A stretch of DNA of 9,905 nucleotides from an uncultured Enterocloster sp. (GCA_944382045.1 CALWMT010000073.1:1-9905); one strand, 5' to 3'; counted from the first letter of the stretch, positions 1 to 5,593 are shown. Notes: a model not told the origin generated them from the letters alone. Program-made: numbers and translations.

Positions 1-283
1 TTTCTTTTAAAAAATACAATTTGCGACATTTCCTTACTGGAAATATATCAGCTCCATCACACGCCCTTAGTATAATACACCCGTTGGGAAAATGCTATAA
101 ACTTTACCTGTGCATTTTCTTACGAAATTCTTACGGGATTCCTAGTTTTTCCGAAAATTGTACCCGCATCCGTACAATAGCAGAAAGGACAGGCGCGATA
201 CCAGGGGATGCCCCGGCTGTGCCTGCCCTTATGCCTATTCATCCAAGGCCTTTGGCCCTGGCCTTTTCAAAAGCCTATAAGGC
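1..283. other. Intergenic region downstream of uxaB, no gene seen
   Basis: No convincing coding region is present; the only long plus-strand frame (from position 21) has no ribosome-binding site and overlaps the uxaB end. The stretch is AT-rich up to about 180 and then holds several GC-rich hairpins (187-228, 246-266, 271-285) next to the uxaB stop. Two other patterns are visible: a direct repeat TTCTTACG at 117-124 and 128-135 (11-bp period), and an inverted repeat ATTGTAC/GTACAAT at 157-163 and 172-178. Either could belong to a promoter of a gene outside the window, but no good -35/-10 pair was found. Confidence 0.6.
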
Positions 284-285
284 TT
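187..285 (-). terminator. Hairpin cluster, probable uxaB terminator region
   Basis: Read on the minus strand after uxaB there are three hairpins. AAGCCT/AGGCTT (271-285, 3-nt loop) overlaps the stop codon and is followed by TTG. GGCC-based stems lie at 246-266. An outer stem of GGGCAGGC with GCCTGTCC (221-228 with 187-194, one G-U pair) encloses an inner GGGG-CAT-CCCC and is followed by TTTCTG. None has a long U-tract, so termination may be diffuse. The position right after the stop supports the role. Confidence 0.5.
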
Positions 286-1624
286 ATTTTCCTAAGATCT
301 GGTCGTACGCAGCCTCCATGCCCTTCTCCTGGATCAGGTCATAATATGCCTGCACCATAGGAATCATCTCTGTCAGGTCTGCATGCCAATAATCCTCGCG
401 CTTCATAATCTCCTCCACAGAAGCGTCCTTCATAAACTTCATGATCTCCTCGCCGTCGTTTGCGCTGTCCGTGCGGTAGAAGGCGATGAGAGCAGCCATA
501 GAGCAGGTCAATGCCTTGGGATACTCGCCGAACTTCTCCTTATATTCAAGAATCGTGGGCAGAACGCGGACCTGGAACTTGCTCACAGAGTTCAGGGCTA
601 TGCTCAGAATCTGATGCTTGATGAAGGGGTTGGAGAAGCGCTCCATCACGGCGGCGCCAAACTTCCGGTTGTCCTCGGTATCGCCGATGGTGGGGATGAT
701 CTCCTCAAAGATGCACTTCTTTAAGAAGGAGGAGACCTTCTCATCCTTCATGCACTCGCCGACAGTGGTCAGGCCGTAAAGATATGCGCCCAGAACCATG
801 GAGGTGTGGCCTCCGTTCAGGATGCGGACCTTTCTCTTCTTATAGGGATGTACGTCATCGGTCCAGACAATATTGTAGCCGGCCTTCTGGAAGGGCAGCT
901 CGTCCTCATGATGGCCGCCGATTACCCACAGATGGAAAATCTCCGCCGTGTCAATCATCTTGTCCTCATAGCCGATCTGCTTGGTCAGCTCCTCCACCTC
1001 ATCTCTGGGATATCCGGTAACAATCCGGTCTACCAGCGTGCTGCAGAAGTCATTTTCTGTCTCAATCCAATTCTTAAAGCCATCCTCCAGCTTCCAGAGA
1101 TCCGCGTACTGGAGCACGCACTTCTTCAGATTGTCGCCGTTGTCATCAATCAGCTCGCAGGGCAGAAGAATAAGACCCTTTAAGCCAGCCTGATATCTCT
1201 TGTAAAGGAACTGGCAGAGCTTTGCAGGATAGGACTTGGGCGGCATATCCGTAAGCTTCTCTGTTCCCAGATACTCAATACCGGCCTCCGTGGTATTGGA
1301 AACAAGAACCCGCAGATCAGGGCTCTCAGCCAGAGCAATGTACTCCTCATACTGTGTATAGGGGTTCAGTGCACGGGAAATGGATGTCACATGGGTATGC
1401 TCATTTACCACCTGTCCGTTGTCAATTCCGCGCAGGAACAGGTTGTATTCGCAGTTCTGGTCCGCCAGAACCTGGCACATGCCCTTCTCAATAGGCTGAA
1501 CTACTACAATCTTGCCATCATACAGGCCCTTCTCGCGAAGCTTGTGGAAGAAATAGTCCACAAATCCGCGCAGAAATCCGCCCTCACCAAACTGAATGAC
1601 AGTTTCTTTTACATTACTGCTCAT
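284..1624 (-). CDS. uxaB: Tagaturonate reductase (altronate oxidoreductase)
   Basis: Predicted cytoplasmic NAD-dependent enzyme interconverting D-tagaturonate and D-altronate in galacturonate (pectin sugar) breakdown. The 446-residue product belongs to the polyol-specific long-chain (mannitol) dehydrogenase family. Residues 10-19 read IQFGEGGFLR, the Rossmann entry typical of UxaB rather than of the fructuronate reductase UxuB, followed by VVVQPI (40-45) as in UxaB. The family catalytic signature KxxxxNxxH is present as K265, N270, H273. The protein is somewhat shorter than E. coli UxaB (483), partly from a shorter N-terminus. The ATG at 1622-1624 has GGAGGT 8 nt upstream, which fixes the start. 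No other hexuronate gene is in the window. Control is probably by a LacI-type regulator through two operators around its promoter. UxuB is the main alternative, judged less likely. Confidence 0.88.
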   Translation of the reverse strand: MSSNVKETVIQFGEGGFLRGFVDYFFHKLREKGLYDGKIVVVQPIEKGMCQVLADQNCEYNLFLRGIDNGQVVNEHTHVTSISRALNPYTQYEEYIALAESPDLRVLVSNTTEAGIEYLGTEKLTDMPPKSYPAKLCQFLYKRYQAGLKGLILLPCELIDDNGDNLKKCVLQYADLWKLEDGFKNWIETENDFCSTLVDRIVTGYPRDEVEELTKQIGYEDKMIDTAEIFHLWVIGGHHEDELPFQKAGYNIVWTDDVHPYKKRKVRILNGGHTSMVLGAYLYGLTTVGECMKDEKVSSFLKKCIFEEIIPTIGDTEDNRKFGAAVMERFSNPFIKHQILSIALNSVSKFQVRVLPTILEYKEKFGEYPKALTCSMAALIAFYRTDSANDGEEIMKFMKDASVEEIMKREDYWHADLTEMIPMVQAYYDLIQEKGMEAAYDQILGK

Positions 1625-1662
1625 GCTTTCTTACCTCCATAAGATAAATTGGATTTACGCAT

Positions 1663-1676
1663 TGTAAGTGCTTACA
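1663..1676. promoter_or_regulatory. LacI-type operator O1 for uxaB
   Basis: TGTAAGTGCTTACA is palindromic except at the two central bases. It lies about 10-25 nt downstream of the predicted uxaB start point, a typical roadblock position. It differs by one base from the CcpA cre / LacI-family consensus TGNAANCGNTNNCA (central CG replaced by TG). It could bind a hexuronate repressor of the LacI family or CcpA; the sequence cannot decide. Confidence 0.65.
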
Positions 1677-1693
1677 TTGTATATCTGAGAATT

Positions 1694-1722
1694 ACTATAC
1701 AACATTCTCGCAAAATGCGCAA
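1694..1722 (-). promoter_or_regulatory. uxaB promoter (sigma-A type)
   Basis: On the minus strand TTGCGC (1717-1722) and TATAGT (1694-1699) are separated by exactly 17 bp. The inferred start point is near 1687, giving a leader of about 60 nt before uxaB. The two operator-like palindromes lie on either side of this promoter. Confidence 0.65.
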
Positions 1723-1740
1723 GAGGTTTTAAGCATATTT

Positions 1741-1754
1741 TGTAAGCATTTACA
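1741..1754. promoter_or_regulatory. LacI-type operator O2 in the uxaB/recombinase divergent region
   Basis: TGTAAGCATTTACA; read on the minus strand it is TGTAAATGCTTACA, one base different from O1. It lies upstream of the uxaB -35 box and about 25 bp upstream of the recombinase -35 box. Centre-to-centre distance to O1 is 78 bp. The pair would suit a looping or cooperative repressor, and O2 could also influence the divergent recombinase promoter. Confidence 0.6.
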
Positions 1755-1778
1755 CGTTCGGCTTTTATCTGTGCAAGC

Positions 1779-1808
1779 TTGACATCTTTTTGTGTAAACT
1801 GCTATACT
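1779..1808 (+). promoter_or_regulatory. Promoter of the tandem recombinase genes
   Basis: TTGACA (1779-1784), an 18-bp spacer and TATACT (1803-1808) make a near-consensus sigma-A promoter. The inferred start point is near 1815, about 28 nt before the ATG, leaving just enough room for the AAGGAG ribosome-binding site at 1828-1833. Confidence 0.75.
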
Positions 1809-1842
1809 TCCACATAAATTTATTACCAAGGAGAGCTCTATC

Positions 1843-2658
1843 ATGTCATCTGGATATACGAATCGCTTTGGTGCGTATCTTTTAGAACAGAATCTGTCCC
1901 CCAATACCATTCAAAGCTACGACTATTCTGTAAAGCAATTTTATAAGCTTTTTCACCGGCTTACATCGAGCAATCTGCGCGCCTACAAGCTTTACCTGCT
2001 GGAGCATCACAAGCCCCAGACTGTCAATCTGCGGATTCAGGCCATCAACACATATCTGAAATATCGGGAATCCGCAATTGCCCCCATTGCCCCTGTGCGC
2101 GTTCAGCGCAAAACCTTTCTGGACCGGATTATCAGCCAGGCAGATTATGAGTACCTCATCCGAAGGCTCTATGAGGACGAGAAATTTACTTATTATTATA
2201 TTGTGCGCCTGATTACCGCCACAGGCGTGCGGGTAAGCGAGCTGATTACCTTTCAGGTGGAGGACGCCGCTGCCGGAGAAAAGGATATTTATTCCAAGGG
2301 AAATAAGGTCCGGCGTGTCTATATTCCCACCCGGCTGAGGGATTCCCTTATGGAATGGACCGCGCGGGAAAACCGCCGAAGCGGCACGCTGTTTCTGAAC
2401 CGCTTCGGTGACCCGCTCACCGCCAGCGGCATCCGAATTCAGCTGAAAACCTTTGCCCAGCGCTATGGCCTCAGCGAGGATGTGATGTACCCCCACTCCT
2501 TCCGCCATCGGTTCGCCAAAAATTTTATTGAAAAGTGCGGGGACATCGCCCTTCTCTCGGACCTTCTCGGGCATGACAGCATCGAGACCACCCGCATATA
2601 TCTGCGCAGAAGCAGTACGGAGCAGGCAGCAATTGTAAATCGAATTGTGAAATGGTAG
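1843..2658 (+). CDS. Tyrosine recombinase/integrase, first of a tandem pair
   Basis: XerC/D-like tyrosine recombinase of 271 residues that would cut and rejoin DNA at short specific sites. Residues about 1-75 form the SAM-like N-terminal core-binding domain; the rest is the catalytic domain with the complete active site: R130 (TGVRVSEL), K152 (SKGNK), H218 and R221 (HSFRHRF), H244 (LLGH), and nucleophile Y253 (RIYL). Nothing is missing, so the enzyme should be active. The ATG has AAGGAG 9 nt upstream. It is followed after 7 nt by a clearly homologous second recombinase, so the two are probably co-transcribed and may act together as XerC and XerD do. It is unlikely to be the housekeeping XerC or XerD itself because it is paired and divergent. 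The target site is not identifiable here. Confidence 0.9.
   Translation: MSSGYTNRFGAYLLEQNLSPNTIQSYDYSVKQFYKLFHRLTSSNLRAYKLYLLEHHKPQTVNLRIQAINTYLKYRESAIAPIAPVRVQRKTFLDRIISQADYEYLIRRLYEDEKFTYYYIVRLITATGVRVSELITFQVEDAAAGEKDIYSKGNKVRRVYIPTRLRDSLMEWTARENRRSGTLFLNRFGDPLTASGIRIQLKTFAQRYGLSEDVMYPHSFRHRFAKNFIEKCGDIALLSDLLGHDSIETTRIYLRRSSTEQAAIVNRIVKW
2491..2522 (+). repeat. 32-bp direct repeat shared by the two recombinase genes, copy 1
   Basis: This stretch encodes PHSFRHRFAK around the HxxR active-site box. It matches 3371-3402 in the second recombinase at 31 of 32 bases, including third codon positions, while most of the rest of the two genes has diverged. It indicates either strong constraint or local gene conversion between the paralogues. 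Confidence 0.75.
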
Positions 2659-2665
2659 GCAGCAT

Positions 2666-3538
2666 ATGAGTGAAAAACAGGACAAAAGAACCGCCGGCAC
2701 GGTGAATCCGCCGGAAGACTGGCTTCTCCAATTTGATAATTACTTGGAAAATAAGGGGGTTTCCCCCAGAACCGCAGCGTCCTATCGGGCCGCCGTGCGG
2801 CTTTACTATTCATTATATAAGGAGCTGACGCCGGAAAATCTCACTGCATTTAAAAATTATCTGGTCAGCCGCTACAAATCCTCTACGGTGAATCTCCGCC
2901 TGCATGGCATCAATCAGTTTATCCGGGCTGTGGAGGGCGCGGAGGAAGGGCTTTCCGGTTATCAGATTCCTTCTATAAAGCAGCAGCAGAAAACATTTTT
3001 GGAGCATGTCATATCGCAGAAGGATTATGAGCGGATAAAGCGGGGACTCAAAAAGGATCAATGCATGATGTGGTATTTTGTGGTGCGCTTTTTGTGCGCC
3101 ACAGGAACCCGAATCAGTGAGCTGCTTCAGATTAAGGCGGAGCACGTGCGGATCGGGTATATGGACCTGTGCTCCAAGGGGGGAAAAATCCGGCGCATTT
3201 ATTTCCCGGAGCTGCTCTGCCAGGAGGCCCTGGTATGGCTGGAAAAGGAGGGACGGACAAGCGGATTTTTATTCACCAACCGCCAGGGAGAGCCTCTGAC
3301 TCCGAGGGGCGTCAGCCTGCACCTAAAGGCCGCAGCGCGGAAATATCATGTTCCGGAGGAAACCGTATATCCCCACTCCTTCCGCCACCGGTTCGCCAAA
3401 AACTTTCTGGCCCACTTTAACGATATTGCGCTCCTTGCGGATCTCATGGGACACGAGAGCATTGAAACCACCCGGATTTATCTGACAAAATCCTGCGAGG
3501 AGCAGAGAGCTCTTATTGACCGGATTGTCACCTGGTAA
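2666..3538 (+). CDS. Tyrosine recombinase/integrase, second of a tandem pair
   Basis: A 290-residue tyrosine recombinase paralogous to the one just upstream; the order of motifs is the same and long stretches are alike (STVNLR, KTFL, ISELL, YPHSFRHRFAKNF, IETTRIYL). It has an N-terminal extension of about 15 charged residues, then a SAM-like domain (about 17-90) and the catalytic domain with R149, K171, H237, R240, H263 and Y272, all intact. The start ATG lies 7 nt after the preceding stop; only a weak AGG is visible upstream, so translation is probably coupled to the first gene. No clear terminator follows it, so transcription could run into the surface-protein gene. Partnering as a heteromeric recombinase is an inference from the pairing. 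Confidence 0.88.
   Translation: MSEKQDKRTAGTVNPPEDWLLQFDNYLENKGVSPRTAASYRAAVRLYYSLYKELTPENLTAFKNYLVSRYKSSTVNLRLHGINQFIRAVEGAEEGLSGYQIPSIKQQQKTFLEHVISQKDYERIKRGLKKDQCMMWYFVVRFLCATGTRISELLQIKAEHVRIGYMDLCSKGGKIRRIYFPELLCQEALVWLEKEGRTSGFLFTNRQGEPLTPRGVSLHLKAAARKYHVPEETVYPHSFRHRFAKNFLAHFNDIALLADLMGHESIETTRIYLTKSCEEQRALIDRIVTW
3371..3402 (+). repeat. 32-bp direct repeat shared by the two recombinase genes, copy 2
   Basis: Second copy of the stretch at 2491-2522, 880 bp downstream, with one mismatch (C for T at the 18th base). It covers the HxxR active-site codons. Confidence 0.75.
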
Positions 3539-3553
3539 ATTTTGGCAATTGTA

Positions 3554-3598
3554 TCTTACATTTTTTTGTATTTTTTTCGATTTTCTTACTTTTTTGTG
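3554..3598. promoter_or_regulatory. Phased T-tracts upstream of the surface-protein promoter
   Basis: Runs of T at 3561-3567, 3571-3577, 3581-3584 and 3590-3595 have centres about 10, 8.5 and 10 bp apart, the helical spacing that bends DNA. Within them TCTTAC followed by a T-run and GT occurs twice, at 3554 and 3584, exactly 30 bp apart. They end 11 bp before the -35 box, so they could act as an UP-like or curvature element, or as paired protein sites. Confidence 0.5.
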
Positions 3599-3608
3599 AA
3601 GAGATTAA

Positions 3609-3637
3609 TTGACTCGATAGATAAATCGTGCTATTAT
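3609..3637 (+). promoter_or_regulatory. Promoter of the cell-wall-binding protein gene
   Basis: TTGACT (3609-3614), a 17-bp spacer and TATTAT (3632-3637). The inferred start point is near 3644, giving an AU-rich leader of about 42 nt ending in AAGGAG (3671-3676). The spacer contains a small inverted repeat, CGAT and ATCG (3615-3618, 3625-3628), which could be an operator but is too short to be sure. Confidence 0.75.
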
Positions 3638-3685
3638 ATCTAAAGAATTTACAAAATTTAAGAATTTTATAAGGAGAGATTACGT

Positions 3686-4207
3686 ATGAAGAAGCATTTT
3701 AAGACACTCGCTGTTACTGTTGCCGCTGCTGCCTGCATTCTTGGTTCTGCCATGAGCAGCTTCGCAGCTCCCCGTGTTGGCTGGGTTGATGTTAAGAGCA
3801 ACTGGTATTACTATGATCAGAACAGCAATCCTGTAACCAATCAGTGGGTTGAGTACGACGGAGACCTTTACTGGGTTGATGAGACTGGCAAGATGCTGGT
3901 TCAGACATGGGTAAAGGATGGCGACAGCTGGTATTGGGTGAACTCTAAGGGCACCAGACTGGCTGACTGCTGGGTTCCGATCACCAACAATTGGTATTAT
4001 GTAGGCGAGGATGGCAAGATGCTGGCCAACACCTGGTTCACCAAGGATGGCGATACCTATTACTTCACCGCTGACGGCTCTGCTGCCAAGGGCTGGGTTG
4101 AGATCGACGGAACCTGGCATTACTTTGACAGAACCAATGCGGATATGAAGCGCGGCACCACCATCGACGGCTACTACGTTGATGCAGATGGCAATTACGT
4201 AGCTTAA
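3686..4207 (+). CDS. Secreted cell-wall-binding repeat protein
   Basis: A 173-residue exported protein. Residues 1-27 are a Sec signal peptide (MKKHFK, then a hydrophobic Ala-rich core) with likely cleavage at SFA|A (27/28). The rest is aromatic/Gly repeats of the choline-binding / CW_binding_1 type, each starting W-V/F and containing an aromatic cluster (WYY, LYW, WYW, TYYF, WHYF) and a DG turn. The leading Trp recurs at 33, 54, 75, 96, 117 and 137, a 21-residue period. No catalytic domain or sortase motif is present, so it is probably held on wall or teichoic-acid polymers non-covalently; what it binds is unknown. AAGGAG lies 9 nt before the ATG. It has its own promoter and terminator. Codons look like those of the adjacent ribosomal genes (AAG, AAC, ACC, CTG), suggesting high expression. 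Confidence 0.85.
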   Translation: MKKHFKTLAVTVAAAACILGSAMSSFAAPRVGWVDVKSNWYYYDQNSNPVTNQWVEYDGDLYWVDETGKMLVQTWVKDGDSWYWVNSKGTRLADCWVPITNNWYYVGEDGKMLANTWFTKDGDTYYFTADGSAAKGWVEIDGTWHYFDRTNADMKRGTTIDGYYVDADGNYVA

Positions 4208-4236
4208 TTTCTGGCGGCAGGCCAGATAGCATAGAG

Positions 4237-4277
4237 TCCGGCGGGGACGATGTATTTCAGTCCCCGCCGGATTTTTT
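4237..4277 (+). terminator. Strong intrinsic terminator of the cell-wall-binding protein gene
   Basis: Perfect 12-bp stem TCCGGCGGGGAC (4237-4248) with GTCCCCGCCGGA (4260-4271), an 11-nt loop, then six Ts (4272-4277). A smaller hairpin CTGGC/GCCAG (4211-4225) lies between the stop codon and this terminator. Confidence 0.93.
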
Positions 4278-4286
4278 ATTGCAGTC

Positions 4287-4321
4287 AAAAAAGACAGCCA
4301 GAGAATTTTCTCTGACTGTCT
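4287..4321 (-). terminator. Intrinsic terminator after rplL
   Basis: On the minus strand AGACAGTCAGAGA pairs with TCTCTGGCTGTCT (13 bp, one T-G wobble) around a 4-nt loop (4305-4308), followed by six Ts (plus-strand A run 4287-4292, the last one inside the stem). It lies 29 nt past the rplL stop and faces the plus-strand terminator at 4237-4277, closing the ribosomal operon here. Confidence 0.9.
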
Positions 4322-4349
4322 GCTTTGTTGGTCTTCTGATAGGGGAAGC

Positions 4350-4724
4350 TTATTTCAGGGTAACCTTTGCACCCTCGGCCTCTAACTTGGTCTTGATGTC
4401 CTCGGCCTCTTCCTTGGAAGCGCCCTGCTTTACAGCCTTGGGAGCGCCGTCTACCAGGTCCTTTGCCTCCTTCAGGCCAAGGCCGGTAACCTCGCGGACT
4501 ACCTTGATAACCTTTACCTTGTTGGGGCCAACCTCGGTCAGCTCTACGTCGAACTCGGTCTTCTCCTCAGCGGCAGCTGCGCCAGCACCAGCGGCTGCAA
4601 CTACTACACCAGCAGCTGCGGATACGCCAAACTCTTCCTCGCAGGCCTTTACTAACTCATTCAGCTCTAATACGGATAATTCCTTGATAGCTTCGATAAA
4701 CTCAGCGGTTGTTAACTTTGCCAT
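4350..4724 (-). CDS. rplL: 50S ribosomal protein L7/L12
   Basis: Stalk protein of the large ribosomal subunit that recruits and stimulates translational GTPases; present as dimers bound to L10. The 124 residues show the full family layout: helical dimerisation domain (1-34, [25 protein letters not shown]), an Ala/Gly-rich hinge (about 35-54) and the globular C-terminal domain (57-124) with the factor-binding region [20 protein letters not shown] (70-89). AGGAGG lies 8 nt before the ATG, preceded by an A-rich repeat. It is last in the rplJL unit and is followed by a terminator rather than by rpoB. Confidence 0.98.
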   Translation of the reverse strand: MAKLTTAEFIEAIKELSVLELNELVKACEEEFGVSAAAGVVVAAAGAGAAAAEEKTEFDVELTEVGPNKVKVIKVVREVTGLGLKEAKDLVDGAPKAVKQGASKEEAEDIKTKLEAEGAKVTLK

Positions 4725-4742
4725 TTTTTATTCCTCCTGTTT

Positions 4743-4766
4743 GATTTCGATTTTGATTTTGATTTT
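4743..4766. repeat. Tandem GATTTT hexamer in the rplJ-rplL spacer
   Basis: GATTTC followed by three GATTTT units, 24 bp in all. In the rplJL mRNA this reads as AAAAUC repeats just upstream of the rplL AGGAGG. An unstructured A-rich tract here could raise rplL translation, which must exceed rplJ several fold. A GC-rich hairpin (GGCC-TAA-GGCC with an outer GGC/GCC) lies before it at about 4779-4801. Confidence 0.65.
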
Positions 4767-4813
4767 TTACTTGTATTAGGCGGCGGCCTTAGGCCTTGCC
4801 TTCGTTAAGAAAC

Positions 4814-5317
4814 TCATGCCTCGGCAGCGCTGCCGCCGTTCTTCTCTGCAATCTGATTCAGCACGCGGGCCAGGTTTGCAATCGGAGACTGCATGCTGCC
4901 AAGCAGTCTGCCCAGAAGCACCTCTCTGGACGGGATGGTTGCGATAACCTGTGTTCCGGCCTGATCATAGTAGGTTCCCTCTACAACGGAAGCCTTTAAC
5001 TCCAGATTGGGAGCTGTCTTGGCGAACTCAGCCAGAATGCGGGCCGGTGCAGTTGCATCGTCCTTGGACACAGCCAGAGCGGTAGGACCTTCCAGATGGG
5101 GATCCAGGGCCGCAAAATCTGTCCCTTCTGCTGCACGGCGGATCAGGGTATTCTTATATACCTTGTAGGACACGCCGGCTTCTCTGAGCTGCTTGCGCAG
5201 CTGAGTATCCTGCTCCACGGTGAGACCGCGGTAGTCTACCAGCACAGCTCCGGAAGCGCCGTCAAGCATCGCCTTGATCTCATCTACGATCGGCTGCTTT
5301 AATTCAACTTTTGCCAT
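4814..5317 (-). CDS. rplJ: 50S ribosomal protein L10
   Basis: Base of the ribosomal stalk; binds 23S rRNA with its N-terminal domain and L7/L12 dimers with its C-terminal helix. The 167-residue form starting MAKVELKQPIVDEIK is chosen because AAAAGGAGGT lies 9 nt upstream and homologues begin this way; an in-frame ATG 27 codons further up has no ribosome-binding site and falls in the leader. Family motifs are DYRGLTV (28-34), YKVYKNTL (51-58) and EGPTA (76-80); the long C-terminal helix is about 131-158. L10 with L12 is the known repressor of its own operon in Firmicutes, acting on the leader RNA found just upstream. Confidence 0.97.
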   Translation of the reverse strand: MAKVELKQPIVDEIKAMLDGASGAVLVDYRGLTVEQDTQLRKQLREAGVSYKVYKNTLIRRAAEGTDFAALDPHLEGPTALAVSKDDATAPARILAEFAKTAPNLELKASVVEGTYYDQAGTQVIATIPSREVLLGRLLGSMQSPIANLARVLNQIAEKNGGSAAEA

Positions 5318-5412
5318 GAATGGTTTACCTCCTTTTAAATTCTTTCCGGCGGCTGTCAGAAAACCTGCCAGCTGCCGCACTGCATTGAAAACCGTCATTT
5401 AGGAGGGCACAC

Positions 5413-5443
5413 AAAAAGCCTCACCGCCAAAAGACAGTGAGGC
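5413..5443 (-). terminator. Intrinsic terminator (attenuator) in the rplJ leader
   Basis: On the minus strand GCCTCACTG pairs with CGGTGAGGC (9 bp, one T-G wobble) around an 8-nt loop (stem-loop 5418-5443), followed by five Ts. It sits between the L10 leader and rplJ, so it must be conditional. The CTGTCT in its 5' arm and loop (5432-5437) could instead pair with either AGACAG copy in the leader (5501-5506, 5528-5533), a candidate antiterminator. Confidence 0.85.
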
Positions 5444-5485
5444 ACCAAAATCTCATTGATTTAAAACATCACAAGAGCTTTGTAT

Positions 5486-5534
5486 GTTCCTCGGCAGGCG
5501 CTGTCTGCTTACACCTTGCGGTACCTGCTGTCTC
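5486..5534 (-). ncRNA. L10 leader (ribosomal protein autoregulatory RNA)
   Basis: On the minus strand GAGACAGCAGGTAC (5521-5534) and CCTGCCGAGGAACA (5485-5498) match the conserved halves of the L10 leader family as remembered from Firmicutes (for example the B. subtilis rplJ leader). The GCAGG/CCTGC stem pairs these halves, and GA-containing internal loops suit the family kink-turn. The element begins about 15 nt after the predicted start point. In B. subtilis the L10-L12 complex binds this RNA to promote termination upstream of rplJ; the same is inferred here. Confidence 0.85.
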
Positions 5535-5554
5535 AGGGCATTCAATACGCTGAC

Positions 5555-5583
5555 ACTATAGCACAGGAGCGCCTTCGTGTCAA
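5555..5583 (-). promoter_or_regulatory. rplJL promoter
   Basis: On the minus strand TTGACA (5578-5583), 17-bp spacer, TATAGT (5555-5560), preceded by TGC, an extended -10. The inferred start point is near 5548. It gives rplJL transcription independent of rplKA. Confidence 0.88.
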
Positions 5584-5593
5584 TCACTTTTTT

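Noticed and set aside
60..100. Promoter around TATAAT (71-76) or TATACT on the minus strand (69-74)
   Set aside because: No acceptable -35 sequence at 16-18 bp on either strand.
21..344. Plus-strand frame of 107 codons at the left edge
   Set aside because: No ribosome-binding site, low-complexity translation without family features, runs through hairpins and into the end of uxaB on the opposite strand.
1663..1754. The paired TGTAA...TTACA palindromes as recombination sites for the tandem recombinases
   Set aside because: Arms are only 6 bp around a 2-bp centre, unlike tyrosine recombinase core sites with 9-13-bp arms and a 6-8-bp spacer; placement around the uxaB promoter fits operators better.
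1695..1910. Minus-strand frame of 71 codons over the uxaB/recombinase divergent region
   Set aside because: It overlaps the promoters, O2 and the start of the first recombinase; no ribosome-binding site and no recognisable features.
1882..2700. Minus-strand frame of 272 codons opposite the first recombinase
   Set aside because: Antisense shadow of a gene with complete catalytic motifs; no ribosome-binding site or family resemblance.
3539..3685. Invertible promoter upstream of the surface-protein gene
   Set aside because: No inverted-repeat pair of useful length was found by eye on both sides of the promoter (3609-3637), so inversion cannot be claimed.
5318..5398. Longer rplJ start 27 codons upstream
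   Set aside because: No ribosome-binding site before that ATG and the extra residues are untypical of L10; the ATG at 5315-5317 has AAAAGGAGGT.
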